From: Glossina fuscipes
Lineage: Eukaryota; Arthropoda; Insecta; Diptera; Glossinidae
Length of the DNA stretch: 64,000 nucleotides
Direction of reading: 5' to 3'
Assembly (NCBI RefSeq): GCF_014805625.2
Contig: NW_023998414.1
Span: 1,806,802 to 1,870,801 of the forward strand
The translations under genes were made by a program, and so were the position numbers. The notes below the pieces were generated by a model. It did no database searches. It worked only from the letters and a program-made list of their open reading frames with translations, and was not told the origin of the DNA. Numbering within the stretch: position 1 is the stretch's first letter; each line of letters begins with the position of its first letter. This document shows, piece after piece, positions 49,441-62,066 of the stretch.

Positions 49441-50710
49441 ATTAATTGTCTACGAACATTACCTTATTATTTTCAGCAATAGATCTCGCTGATCAAAATA
49501 CATGCAAACACCTATTATTTTCGTGATAAAATTATAAAAATTATTTAATTTGCTGATATAAGGTCTTACTTTTCATAGAAACTTTGGGCGTGGGAATGGA
49601 TGCAAAAGATGAGCTGACATTAGATGAAATATTAGGCAATAAATACTAATTAAAAATACGTCCGATTCATGATATTTTATCCTGTCGAATTTCAAAATTA
49701 AAGTTTGCGCTACACTAAGAAGTACATTTAGTGTTGTGTATAGTGTAACAGCTAAGTATGTAAGTTAACGATCAAATTCAAACATTTAATATGGGTCCAG
49801 TATCTGTTGTTGTTTGTTGCATCAAATTCGAGTAACAGCGACGTAAACAGACGAATTTAACTGCGACGAACACTCTCACATACATTTAGTTGGATATTCG
49901 AATTTTATCTCTGACGTGTGCAAACACAACAATAAGATTAATAGATTGTATTTTTAAACATCAAAGATTGCAATTAACGCAGTTGCATATTAATTCTCCT
50001 CACTTTTTCTATTATTTTTTTTTTATTTATTTTTTTTTTTTTTTTGCCCCATCTCTTTAAGTTTATATTCATATGAGCATGTAATTAATACGTAATTTCA
50101 TAGATAATTTCATATAATTTAGTTTAATTTTTCTGATTAGTTTCCAAAGTTCATATGAAAAGTCAACATACGGCCCACTGTACTTCCCGCCATACGGATT
50201 GCACTTCACTCACTTGGATTATCTTATGCGTTTGTAGTTGTGTGTACAAATGTGCATGCAAAATTTGTTATTTTTTGATAACAGACACAAGGCAATGATT
50301 GTTCAGCACACCACTACTACTACTACTTTCCTTTCCCTCTTCCTTCAAATCCCATACCATACATATTTAGTAGTGGTGTGACAATTTTGCAAATATCGCT
50401 TATCATGTTATCGTGGCGTTAAGGTAGTAAATATCAAGAAAAGAAAAAAAATAAAATAAAATAAAAAAACTCATAAAATAAACGTAAAGAGCGATTAATG
50501 GAATACTCATTAACTGCATACACATTACGCGACAAAAAAAAAAAGAAAAGAAAAACATGACAGCAAAGAGAGCAAAAAAATGCGCACGTGGTCTTTCATG
50601 AGAGCAGATAAAGGAAAAAGAAAATAACTGGAGCACCACCAACGACTGCACTGAGAAATCTCTATTTTATAATTTTATTAGGTGCTTCAAAGGCTGCTTT
50701 CTTTTTATTC

Positions 50711-50751
<41 letters not shown>

Positions 50752-52071
50752 ACGCATATATGTATATACATATCACACTACTTCGCATTTTTGTAATTTG
50801 TTCGAATCTAATCTCTTCGGTAAAGTTGCGCGTGCAATGCAACATTGTTGTCAAAGTTGTAATAAAAATAGCAAAAATATATAGCAACTAAAACAATATA
50901 AATAGTGAATGAAAAGAGAAAGAGTAAGGCAATCTTAATTAAACATTTATTCAATAGTAAATATGGCAGAAAAATAACAATAAATAAAGCGAAATAATTA
51001 TAAAAACAGAAAAAAGAAATGCCAACTGTAAGCTTTAATATTAAAAAAAAATAAATAAATAAATAAAGAATAAAAAATTTTTGCGCGTTTTTCTGTTTGT
51101 TTTCATTTTTTAATGGCGCAATTTCTATCCAATACCTAATTTGTTCTATTAGTTGTTCACACATATATATATGTACATATTTATAAAGAACAAACGCTAC
51201 AAGTATAGATATAGAGTACTACACGTTTAGTTGCTTATCACAAATTTTTGCCAACTTGCAGGAAAAAGTACTTTCTTCTACATTCTTGAAAGTAAAAAAA
51301 AATTACAAATTTCTTACTTCATATATACAATTGAGATTACGACGTCAGTTTCGCTGAAATTGCACTTAATTATTTTTTGTTTTATTTTTTTTTTTTTTTT
51401 TTTTTTTTTTTGCATTTTTATTTAGTAATGTAGTAAAGTAGCACTATCGGTTACGCCTAACAGCGAAAGCCTGCTATAATTTTTTTTTTGTGTCCTTCGA
51501 TTTTTCGGGACACCCGACCCGGCCCGATTTTTTAGTAAAGTCTGTGAAAATAAAATGATAATGCAATGATTTAAAATAAACAACATAAATAACATGGAAT
51601 ACGTAATAATTAATATATAATATACAAACACACATAGTATATAGCACGTAATACACTAATATTAGATCATATATAATAAATAATACGTAATACACATATA
51701 CTTTGCATATATGTGCGTAATATAAATTTGCATAATGCATAGCGTACACCACGTATAATACATAATAATACATAGTATGTAATATACATTAATGTACATA
51801 ATATACAATAATCATAAGTTGTTTAACCTATTCGCTATAACAAGTAACCAATGACTTCCAATGATTTTTGCTTGATAATTTGGAACACCCTACCAATCCA
51901 GAGTCCTCTCCATCGTATGTGATGTCTACATTTTTACAAATTGAATCATTTTACTCCATTCCACTCTTACTATAGGGAACACCTCTGGAATGATTGGTCA
52001 TAGCAAAGAAAAAAATAAAATAAAATTTTCTTTCGATATTTCCAGCTAATAATAACAATAATAATAATAAC

Positions 52072-52108
<37 letters not shown>

Positions 52109-53439
52109 TATTGAGAAATCTGTGCATTCGTCTTTTAATTGCTGGGGTCACACAGAGACCCCTTCTAATTATGACTTAGAAAAAAGTTCCCTTTCTTATG
52201 GCATTCAGGTTAGCCTAAAAACAATTAATTAATCTCAGTTACTTAGGGAAAATGGAATTGAAAATTAGAGACACGCTTTGCCTATTATTAATATCAATAT
52301 CATGTAAGATCTCGAGCCAATTTTCAGTATAATAGCAAATGTTTCCCATTCTAAAGGATGTATACAAACTTGGTGTGCATTCGAAAGAGATGTCGTAACA
52401 GTTCACTTTGGAACTAGGTAGCTCTTAAAAGAGTTTAATACTTTTTGAACGGAATTTATTATTTTGTATTAAGTTAATACTTTTTTATACGATTTCAATT
52501 TTATACGGATTATCAAAAAAAGACCAGAGACATCTGAACTTACTATTAAAATTTTCTTTTAAATTAGAATACACACACACAGACTGTAAAAAGATTTTAC
52601 TAAGATGCAATTGATTTGCAGTTACTCATCTCAACCCAGCTTACGCTTATGCAATTGCACTCTTAGTTCACAATTTAAGTCAATAAATAAATTCATTTAC
52701 ATTTATCCTCCAGCATTTTGCTTTCTTTTCTCTCTCGGCTTTACACGATACTATATCAATCCGCCCGTTGAAGTATATACAAAATTCGTATCAAATGTGT
52801 GGATAAAAATCTTATAAAACTTTTCGTTATAAAAAAGCAAATTTTAGTTCTTAGATGCGAGGAAAAATGTTTAAAATATTTACCTTTAACCCATATAAAC
52901 ATCATTTCTCTTGGACTTAATACATTTTCGATGCCCTTGTATTGTATTATATTGGAGAATAGAAAACTTTTATTTCTTAAAAGAAATTGTTGTTGCTCTA
53001 CTATTCGCTGAAAAGAGAAATTACTTTAAATATATTGTATCTCTATAATAAAACGATTGTAATAAATGAAAGTATTATTCAATCATACACTACTTACTGA
53101 TCTTAGATTTGCAAAAAAAACCCATAAAATGATAATAAATTTTAAAAGCAATCAATAATTCTAGGAAATTCAAATAGTAACTCATAATAAAAACTAATAC
53201 GATTTTTGTATTCATTCCGATGCGAACCTTTAAATACACACTCAATGTGAAATACATTATAGCTTCCGCGTTACCTTTCTTTTTTTTGGCCAATGGCTGC
53301 CTGAAATTTGTAGTATTTGCTATAGGCTAAATACTAGACTAGACTTGCGCTAAATTTTTGGGTGCATATACGCCCAGTACGATTTAAAAGTCGGACTCGG
53401 AAAATAATCCTGACCACTAAGCTGGTCGATTTGTTAATA
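49441..53439. other. noncoding stretch
   Basis: It contains T-rich tracts (50017-50045, 51385-51411), a TA run (50715-50747), an irregular stretch of TAATACATA-type words (about 51590-51830), and an AAT array (52046-52107). Open frames here are mostly translated low-complexity sequence. No gene was recognised. Confidence 0.5.
52046..52107. repeat. (AAT)n microsatellite
   Basis: About 20 AAT units with a few AAC units near the start. Confidence 0.9.
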
Positions 53440-53800
53440 CTTTTGTCCATTTGACATCTGTTGCGGATCAATTTTTCGACCACTACCCGTATAACGCCTT
53501 ACGTTGAAAAATTCGTTGTACAAGAAGAAATCGTTGGATAATACTATCTCGACATTTTAAATTGATGTAAAAAATCGGATTTGAGTCGGATGGGACAATT
53601 TTCCATTGTCAACCACCACCCCTATTAAACCTCCTTCCTACGAAAACTGTGGTTTGGCTGTCTTTGGCTTTTAATTTTCTATATTTCAGGGTGAGAATAA
53701 TTCCGTAATTGTGGTCTCACATCAAACGCATCGGGTCGAAATTTGAATTATGTTAGGCCATCTCTCAGATCGCTTTTTATCTAAAGCAACAAAACCGAAT
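53440..53800 (+). mobile_element. GTCY-core dispersed element, family 2, copy 5 (lacks a clear GTCY run)
   Basis: It has CGTATAACGCCTTACGTTGA, a TTTTAAATTGATGTAAAAAAT block, GTCGGATGGGACAATTTTCC and CCTTCCTACGAAAACTGTGG, in the same order as in the copies near 32.7, 35.9 and 39.0 kb. The GTCY run is reduced to a single GTCC. Confidence 0.55.
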
Positions 53801-54268
53801 TTACCCGTTATACACTAAGACAAAAATGGATGAATACTAAGCAAGCCTTTGATAAAAAGATTAATTTTACTAAGTCTGCATTTCGGCAATTTGCGTTCTG
53901 GATGCTCTTCCATAAAAGGGCATCCATGGAAACTATGCTATTACACAGAGACAAGGTATAATTTTAGATGAGAATGTATATAAGTGACGTAGGGTATTTC
54001 GTGCCAGCCATGTCTGACTATAAATAATATTTTCACATGTTTATTCTATCGTATTTTTTTTTCTTTTTTTCGCATTTCATAATACTTGAAGCATCTTGAA
54101 GGGAAATCGTATTTTTCCTATAAGTGGCTTGAAAATATTAAATTATCGCTTAACTATATAGATTGGGAAAATAAATGAAAGTCCGGTTTAAATGAGTTTT
54201 TTAACTACCTAAGGGATTCAATCTTTTGTAATTAAGACCCTATACCCGATTTCGATTTTAGCAAACAT

Positions 54269-54760
54269 TAGATTGGCGAAAAAGTTCTGTCGCATTTTAA
54301 TATCTGCACGTAATTTTAATTATCAGGTCAAGGCAAGTGGATAGAATGCCTCGTAAAGGATCTTCTTATTGAGCATACCATTCGTGGGATATAAGAGCAC
54401 TATACTCAACACTTCTTCTTCGGTTATGTTGCGAAGTGCAGAGAATGAATATGATGCAGTGGAGAAAAAAAAGCGCATTTACATTTGGTATGAGTTCCCC
54501 AAAAGGAAGCAAGACATCGGTTGCTTGTCAGAACTGATATGACAGTGCTTGCATCTGCCAAAGATGCTTTGATAAATTTCGTTTTGGAAATTTCGCTAAC
54601 AGAGATGATCGTCGATCTGGGCGCTAATCACATTTCATGGTCCTTATTGAAGAGTAATCCACATGTTTAAGTATATATTTGAGGTGTAAAGGAACTTGAC
54701 GCGGAACACTCGCCTATCGCCTATCGGCTGAAGAACAAACACATCAAGCAATTTCTAAAG
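54269..54760 (+). mobile_element. decayed mariner-family transposon, N-terminal part
   Basis: It begins with a TIR-like sequence (TAGATTGGCGAAAAAGTTCT, 54269-54288). About 280 bases in, it encodes CQRCFDKFRFGNF and then RDDRRSGR, followed by a stop. This matches the mariner segment CQ-x-WF-x-(K/R)-F-(R/K)-SG-(N/D)-F...D-x-(P/R)-RSGR. Upstream frames give CEVQRMN and FGMSSPKGSKTS in the place of the LCEVYGE helix, with frameshifts. Nothing of the catalytic core is recognised beyond about 54760. It is a dead, truncated element. Confidence 0.65.
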
Positions 54761-55500
54761 ATTCTAAATGTTTTATTTATGATACTATAAAAGTAGATTA
54801 TAAACTTCTTGCGAGCGCAATACGCAAACGATCAGTAGGGGAATTCAAACCAGATGGACATAAGTAAATCAATTAAATAATCTCTCTATCTTTTTCAAGG
54901 GTGATGAGTAAGGGAACTTAGCTATATTACGAGTGTTCTAATTAGCGTTCTATGAAAAATCGATGAATTTTTGTGCAGCGAAAAGAATTTGTTCGCCAAT
55001 GTTTTAAAGTTTTTCATTTTTTTTTTTTTTTTTTTTGATTCTAATCAATCTTACGCCCAAGGTGTAAAAACTACAGAGAAAAATTATATCTCAAAATTAT
55101 TAACACTGTTTTTATTTTTTTTCCAAGTTATCGGTATAACCTTGTGTGGAAAAAGTGGCGCGCAAATAAAAGCTATTTGTATAAATATCAAGAACATTAA
55201 AATGCGAACTTAGCGCGTGTTGACATTTGCAAATGTTTAGTATTAAGGATTTTTTTTTTTTTTTTATTTTTTTTTTATTTTCTTACTTCATTTGTAATTT
55301 CATATTGTGTTACGGTATTGACAATTTGCTGAGTCGTGACGAATTATTTTTGATGTACAGTGAATACAACGCAACAACAATAAGCTTAAGAAAAAGAAAA
55401 AAAATTTCAACTTTAATAATTAATGAAATGCCCTAAACTAAGTTAAACTCAGTTTGAATCGACTACTATTCACCTTATAAACCATATCTTTACTTTTTAG
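54761..55500. other. noncoding stretch
   Basis: It holds T runs (55019-55037 and 55252-55278) and AT-rich sequence. The open frames at 54971-55213 and 55227-55436 are dominated by poly-Phe from T runs. Confidence 0.5.
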
Positions 55501-55710
55501 GCCACATACATGTTTTGTACGCTTCGAGAGAATAAGGGAAGAATATTCAAAACCTGTCCGAAATTAAGATTTATTATGAAGAATTTCGGCCATTTTATCA
55601 ACGATCCATTATACCGAACGGAAACGATCGAACTATATCACCCAAGCCTTTCAAGCGCATTTAAGCAATTAAAACAAGAATTTTCCTATCATCCTGAGAA
55701 TCTCCAAATT
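55501..55710 (+). other. exon-like open segment after a strong splice acceptor (unassigned)
   Basis: A pyrimidine-rich acceptor (TACTTTTTAG ending at 55500) is followed by about 70 open codons whose composition looks protein-like: TYMFCTLRENKGRIF near the start and HFINDPLYRTETIELYHPSL in the middle. The frame then runs into a T run at about 55711 and no good donor precedes it. I do not recognise the product. It could be a real exon, a pseudo-exon or a fragment of a mobile element. Confidence 0.3.
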
Positions 55711-58329
55711 TTTTTTTTTTTTTTTTTTTGGGACAATTTTCTGTTAATTTTATCATATTGTCCGCAACACCGACACACACGTCGCAGAATGTAGTCATTA
55801 TCAGCGTAAGATTCTGTTTGCAAAGCGTTCAGCTTGTGAGAATTTTTATGAAGTTAATAAGCAATGCTTATCACATGTACGCCTATTATTGGTGTTCACA
55901 GTCCATTGTCCACAGAATAACTTGAAAGAATGATAAGAAGAAGAATTTATAGCAATCAATCTGAAATTCGATACATGCCTGTCGAATGCAATGAATGTAA
56001 GTGTTTTGCATTGAAAGGATTTGCATGAATCTGCTGATACGCCCATAATAAAAATGCTACCAAAGTGATGAGTTTTTCTTAATTACTTTGCTAAGACCTC
56101 CCGTGCCGGCAATCATTCACTCGCTCGTAATGAGTTGAATCGATCTTGCCCGTCAACAATTCGTTTCACAAGCATTTCTTTGCATAAAACGATACAGAAA
56201 CGATTCGTTTGTACTTGAAAACTAATTCAAAATTTTCAAATTTTAATACTTGAACAGAATTGTTTCAATATTTTTTAAGAAGGCAACTATATATATATAA
56301 CTGATATTCTAAAATGTAGCGACGCAGATGTGAGCCGCTGTGTGCTAAGAGGGACTTTGTCCTAAAAAACTGTCAACCAAATAATAAATAATACATACAT
56401 ACGTAAATAATACTCTTAGGATGATAGCATAAACATTATTTTTGCTTTCAAAAATTTCATAATAATTAATAAATAATTTTCATAAAATTTTTTTTTATAT
56501 TCGTTACCGAAAAATGTGTTGATTTTACATCTTGAGATTAAAATCAAAACCTGTATCGGTCAAAGTATGTCTGTCCATCCATTCGTTTGCCGTAAAACAT
56601 TTTCCCGATCGCAAAAATTAATACATCAAGCTTTAAATTGGCGAAAAATTTTGAAAATTTTTATATGAAAGATGGTACTAAAAATGGACAAAATTGGTTA
56701 CAGATGACGGATACAATGCAACATAAACCGAGAATCGTTGCTTTCCAGATTTAAGGCCCGGTACTTGTAAACCATATCAGATATAACGATCAAAAATGGA
56801 AAAAACTACACTCACCTAATATTATAGAATATAGAAAACTAGTTTTCTATTTTTTTTCTCTTTAAACATAAAAGTGATGCGTTTAAAAGAAATATATTTC
56901 TTAAATGTCATAGCTTCAAAGTATTTGTTAAACGTGCATTCTGTACTCCGATCCGATAGTATCCAAACCAATTAATGGTCATAACTCAATAGTGCTTTTT
57001 ATGAAAGAATTCCGTGAAAGAACACTATTTTTGGGATGAAGGCTATGTAAAGTGAATGTGTGAATATTATGTAAAATTGTATAAAATGAAATGCTTCATC
57101 TTCCCCTTACCCTAGAGGAGCCATCGAACTCCAAATCTATATATCTCGTAAGATTTATCGAGCAATATTTGCATACTCTCCGCACGTAATCCACCGATCC
57201 ATCGATTTTCGTCCTTTTTCATCAAATTTTGTATTTGATGGCGACATTTTTAGATGCACTAGCGCTAGCTTCAAGTTATTATAAACTTGATATTACCTGT
57301 CAGATTTTATATGAAAAATTCTGATCGATACATATATCTTTCATGTTGTATTCATCATAGCATGGCAAAAAAGGGGGGAAAAACGAAACAAATTAAAGAA
57401 TATCACGGTTTTAGGAAAAATTTAAGTCGCCGGTACAGGGCTTCAAGAAGTTCGGCATAAGAAATTTTAATTGAAAACTCGATTTTTTTTTTTTTTTTTT
57501 TTTGCATCTTTGCAAAGACTTGCCTTGAAAAGAGTGAATTGAAGACTTAAAATAATTTTTATACGATTTCCCCTAAATTGAACCGTCGATAAAGATAATG
57601 TTAGGGTTCCCTGGCATCTTTGAAAAAATTCACTGCAAATAGAAAAGACCTTCTAGTCAGCAATATTAAAACGATGAAGGCAAAAAGCCGCTGCCGATAA
57701 GCAGCATAGATTGATCGCGATCGCATTGCAAAACCCATTTTGCACTCGGAGAAGAATTTTTGAATGGAATAACACTTGTACTTGCTTAGGAATTTGCAAC
57801 GATTTGGGATCGCAAAGCGTCACAAGGCAAGGCATCATGAGAGCAGAGCGAAAATCTTTTAAATAATGAAAATAAATTACAAGAGAAGTTTGGTAGGCCA
57901 TGTCAGTAATACGAGGAGATATAAATATTAAAAGCAATTTTTCGTTTTTGTTTTCCTTTTAATACCGTTTTATCGTGCTTTTAGAGGAATTAAGTTCCGT
58001 TTGTCGGTCGCAAATATCTGCATCAAGTTATTATACTCTCTAGTGTCATAGTATAGGGCATAAAAAACGTAAATAACACTTAACGTAAATTAAATTATGA
58101 ATGCACAATGACAATAGCATTAGCAACAGCAACGGCAATGGCAATAACCACAATCAGAACAACAACATCGAAGTACCGACGTCAATATTATCGATAATGA
58201 AATATATATTAGTTAAAAAAAAAAAAAAAAGAAACACAAAAAAATGTTTTTTTTTTTTTTCTTTATATAATTAACTGTTCACGACACCAACAACTAATTC
58301 AAGCAAAATGCAACGTCGAAGGTAAGAAG

Positions 58330-58357
58330 AAAAAAAAAAAAAAAAAAAAAAAAAAAA
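58330..58357. repeat. A28 homopolymer
   Basis: An uninterrupted adenine run. Confidence 0.9.
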
Positions 58358-59102
58358 CCAGTTGTATATTTCGCTAAAACAGAATTTCAAGCGCAAAATA
58401 AAAAGAAAAATGCAATGCGCGCCTAAAGACACGACACTAAACGATACAATACAATATCTATAAACAAATGCTCGCTTGCATGACACCCAGAGTGCTCATA
58501 CATACAACAAATAGAGCTCCAGCTAGTGTTTATTAATATAGGAGTACCAAGAACACAAAAAAAAAAAAAAAAAAAAAAACAAATAAATAAATAAAAGCAA
58601 ACAAACAAAACAAAAACAAAATCAAATTACAACAGTTCCGATAAACTTATATTTGATGCTGATGAATAGCTTTTGTTCAATGTGTGTACGTACATATGTA
58701 CCCGCAAGAGATTGAAATGGAACACACATAAGCGCACATAACGAAATAGCAACCGAGCAAAACATTGCAAAAGTTTTATTTTTTTTTTATTTATTTATTT
58801 TTTTTTTTTCTTCTTTTTTGTTTCAAACCTGTATAGAAAACGTAACTAAAGCAGAAAACAAAAAATTCATTCATAAAATTTATAAAAAAAAAAAAAAATA
58901 AATAAAAAGTAAAAAAGAAAAAAATTTCATCGCAAACATACCCGCAGCACATAACTCATTTTATATACTATTATATGTCCACACATATATATTTATATAT
59001 ATATATATATATATATATACATACACAAATGCAGAAATGAGGGGCGCACACTGTGGAGCTTACTGTGTTGATTACATTCTTGTTGATTAAATTAACAAAA
59101 AC

Positions 59103-59129
59103 AAAAAAAAAAAAAAAAAAAAAAAAAAA
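59103..59129. repeat. A27 homopolymer
   Basis: An uninterrupted adenine run. Confidence 0.9.
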
Positions 59130-59395
59130 GAAGTTATTTATTTTACTTTTTATTTCTATTTTGTTTATAACCTTACAGTATTTATTATTGAATGAGTTAA
59201 GTAAAAGATATTTGGAAAAGGAAATTGGACATGAAATACTTTTTATATCTTGAATATGGAATTTTTTTTTTTTCTCTATAATACTTTACACGCAAGTTGC
59301 GTACTTGCCACCACGGAAACATATGCACGGAGCCATGTCTTCAGAGGTTTAGTTATGCGATACTTTGGAATTCCCTAAAGAAATTGAATATTTCG

Positions 59396-59430
59396 CATAC
59401 ATACATACATACATACATACATACATACAC
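59396..59430. repeat. (CATA)n microsatellite
   Basis: About eight CATA units. Confidence 0.9.
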
Positions 59431-60139
59431 ACATACATTTGCTTAAGATATCATTTATAAGTTTTATGCAAAACTTCTGAACTTCACTTCAACTAGAACG
59501 AAGAATATTTGAAGATGTAGAAAACCTTTCGTCAATCGTACGTTGAAAGCGTTTTCTTTTTATTCAAATCACATTGCAGCTACGTATATATATATATATA
59601 TATATATGACCAACAGAATAGTCAAGTAGTTAAGAAGCGTGATTATCAAGTCGACCATAGTTTAATTAATTACGTTTGGCTATAGCGAGTACTCGGTCAG
59701 TAAAGGCGTAATACTTAATGATCGATTCAATACGTGAACTGCTATGGTAATTATTTAACAAATTTAATTTTCTATTCAAAGATTTTTTTATTTACTCATC
59801 ATCTATTTACGTCATAAATATTATTTGGTGTTTGCAAAACTGTTGATCATCTACTTTTACAAGTAAAGTGGTGATGGTTGAATTCGATGCTTTTGACCTT
59901 CGTCTACATAAAATAAAAGTTTTCCGTTTCAGCGTATGCCGACGCTAATCATGTAGTACGCAAAATTCTTCTTCTTCTAAATTCATTACTACTATTGTTT
60001 AATTTGAAGGAATCTGTTGCCGAAGCCTATCAAGCATCTTTAGAGGCTGATAGGCTGATGCTGCTCCATCATTCCGCAATTGTTGGTTTTGTCGGTTCAA
60101 CGGTTTAAAAATGACGGCACGAGTTCCCTGAAAATGCAT

Positions 60140-60420
60140 TTTTTTTTTGTTCATTTGTGGCAAAAGTTGTCCAGGATACATTGTTACAGCTCGAATGGGA
60201 GCTGCTGTCAAATCCTTGCGTACTCATCAGGCGTGGCATCTCCCGATTACCACTTGTTTAAATCGGTGCAACATGACTTGGCTGACATGCAGGTCCGCAA
60301 AGTTGAAGAAGAAGTGCGAAAATGGCTCGGTGCCATAAATATAAGTTCTTTCGACTTGGTATCGTTAGGTTGCCAAAAAAATTTTAAAATGTTGTTGAAA
60401 ATGATGGAAACTATTTTTTT
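60140..60420 (+). mobile_element. decayed mariner-family transposase, C-terminal part
   Basis: Three frames together preserve the mariner C-terminus. The first gives VVQDTLLQLEWELLSNP (mariner has VVQDTIxxLGWEVLPHP). A one-base shift then gives SPDYHLFKSVQHDLA and EEEVRKWLG (mariner has SPDLAPSDYHLFRSLQHxLA and EEVKKWL). A further shift gives NVVENDGNYF (mariner has KCVENDGNYF). The third catalytic Asp is the one in SPDYHLF here, with the LAPS residues lost. Frameshifts show it is dead. The N-terminal two-thirds were not found just upstream. Confidence 0.75.
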
Positions 60421-61630
60421 ATTTTTACTTTTTTTTTAATGGAAAAAATTATCAACATATATGCAAACACCTAATAAAAAGACGATTTTGTTGCCACATC
60501 AAGGCTTACTTTTTATAAAACCCTTATATGCGGTAGAGTAAAAAAAAACATATCTATTTTGTTCCTGGTTTAATGAAGTTAACTGTTATGTCATGTGAAA
60601 CATATTAAAACTCGGCTATTAGTCATATAAAGGCTTACTGTTGATAAAAATTCTTATATGAAATCGGACCGATAAAATAGATATACTTGGCCCAAATTTG
60701 CTCACAAAAATCGACTTATTCAAAATAATAAAATCATATGAAGAGAGCTCGTGGCTTATTCCAATTTATTTTTAATAGGGTTTGTCCCTCGTCCTACTGT
60801 ACTAAATATCGTTTTAATATTATATATATAAACTGACAAACAGACAGACAGACAGGCAGGCAGGCAAATAATCTTAAATCAATTTAGAATATTAGTCTAT
60901 GAGATGTGAAAATAAGTCTTTAATGCTTGTTTTATGTAAGAAAGAACTTTTATGTCAAGACAATATTAAAAATTGTATGCAAATCGTTGCAAGCAATTAA
61001 AATTTTAGAATATTTTTCTGGTAAAACGTCAATTCGTTGCCGAAACGACAACCGTGCACGAGAGCACCGTTCTCTGTGATATAAGCTTGCTCGGACTGAT
61101 AATAAGATTAGGCGCTACTAATGCTTGTTCGGCGACGATCCAATCTTGACGTCCCAATGAAATTAGATTTTGCTGATAACTTGTAAAGTCATATAAAATG
61201 TACGAAGAACCTGCATCCGATATTATTTATTTTTTTTAATATTGCACTCTTTCAGCAACAACACTTACACACTGCATGAGAGTAACGGTGACTTAGTTCT
61301 TTGGTCATCTTATTATTATATGTGATTAAGCTTTTTATCACAACATTTGCAACATGAAGAAGGCACCTTCCGATACTCCATAACGTATATATATATATAT
61401 ATATATATATATTCATAACCATTAACACATTCTAAATTCATCTAGGGATGTGTACTGATCCGTTTATGTGGCGTAAATATTCTGCCGGTCACAAGAATTT
61501 ACTCGTAAGCCTTAAATTTGATAAAAGAAAAAAAAAAAAAACAATTAAAACTCCTATTATTAAACATTTCACTTTAAGATACCTCTATTGAACTGGATTT
61601 GGGATTTCCGTGGCACTATGTATAGAATTA
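60421..61630. other. noncoding stretch with a minus-strand GTCY fragment and a short direct repeat
   Basis: A 30-base motif (AAGGCTTACT...TTATATG) occurs twice, at about 60503-60532 and 60630-60661. A minus-strand GTCY/GCCT run lies at 60838-60867. A TA run lies at 61386-61412. No gene was recognised. Confidence 0.5.
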
Positions 61631-62066
61631 CATCGCGTAGATTTTTATACCCATCACCGACAGATGAAGGGTATACTCAATTTGGTCAAAACGTTTGCAA
61701 CGCCCAGGAAGGAAGCATCAGAGACTCCACAATATATACACATTCTTGAACAGCATCAAATTCTAAGTCGATATGAGTGTGTCCGTCTGTCCCTTCGTCT
61801 AATGTCTATTGTAAACATTTTCCTGGCCACAAAAGTAGATCTATCGCACTTCAAATTTGGTAGAAACATTGATTGTTCTTGCACGCAAGTTGATATTGAA
61901 AATGGGCGTACAACATCATGTAAACTGAGAAACTCTCTTTCTGTTTTTCAAAAGGAATAAAAAATTGATATATTGGACATTGCTCATAAACTGATAGCGG
62001 ATAAGCCTACGAAAATTTGAACGCATACTCTATGGACGATGCTGCGCCTACGCAATATTATAGTGT
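61631..62066 (+). mobile_element. GTCY-core dispersed element, family 1, copy B (plus)
   Basis: The mirror-orientation partner of the 14540-14945 element. It shows TATACCCATCACCGA, TTGGTCAAAACGTTTGCAAC, GCCCAGGAAG, a TTCTTGAACAGCATCAAATT block, the GTCCGTCTGTCCCTTCGTC core (61778-61799), ATTGAAAATGGGCG, ATCATGTAAACTGAGAAA and TTTGAACGCATACTCTATGG. Total length is close to that of copy A. The open frame at 61610-61960 that crosses it is a shadow with no domain. Confidence 0.75.

Larger units (their letters stand above)
55711..60139. other. noncoding stretch with fragments of GTCY-type sequence
   Basis: Near 56550-56680 a TGTCTGTCCATCCATTCGTT segment, then AAACATTTTCCCG, resembles the corresponding part of family 1 at 61780-61830. 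T or A runs lie at 57485-57503, 58330-58357, 58557-58579 and 59103-59129; TA runs at about 58996-59018 and 59585-59608; a CATA repeat at 59396-59430. No gene was recognised. Confidence 0.5.

Noticed and set aside
57653..57937. 94-codon minus-strand open frame
   Set aside because: No motif recognised; the plus strand is also partly open here, suggesting composition rather than coding.
61610..61960. 116-codon open frame
   Set aside because: It lies across the family-1 GTCY dispersed element, whose other copy is not open in the same frame.
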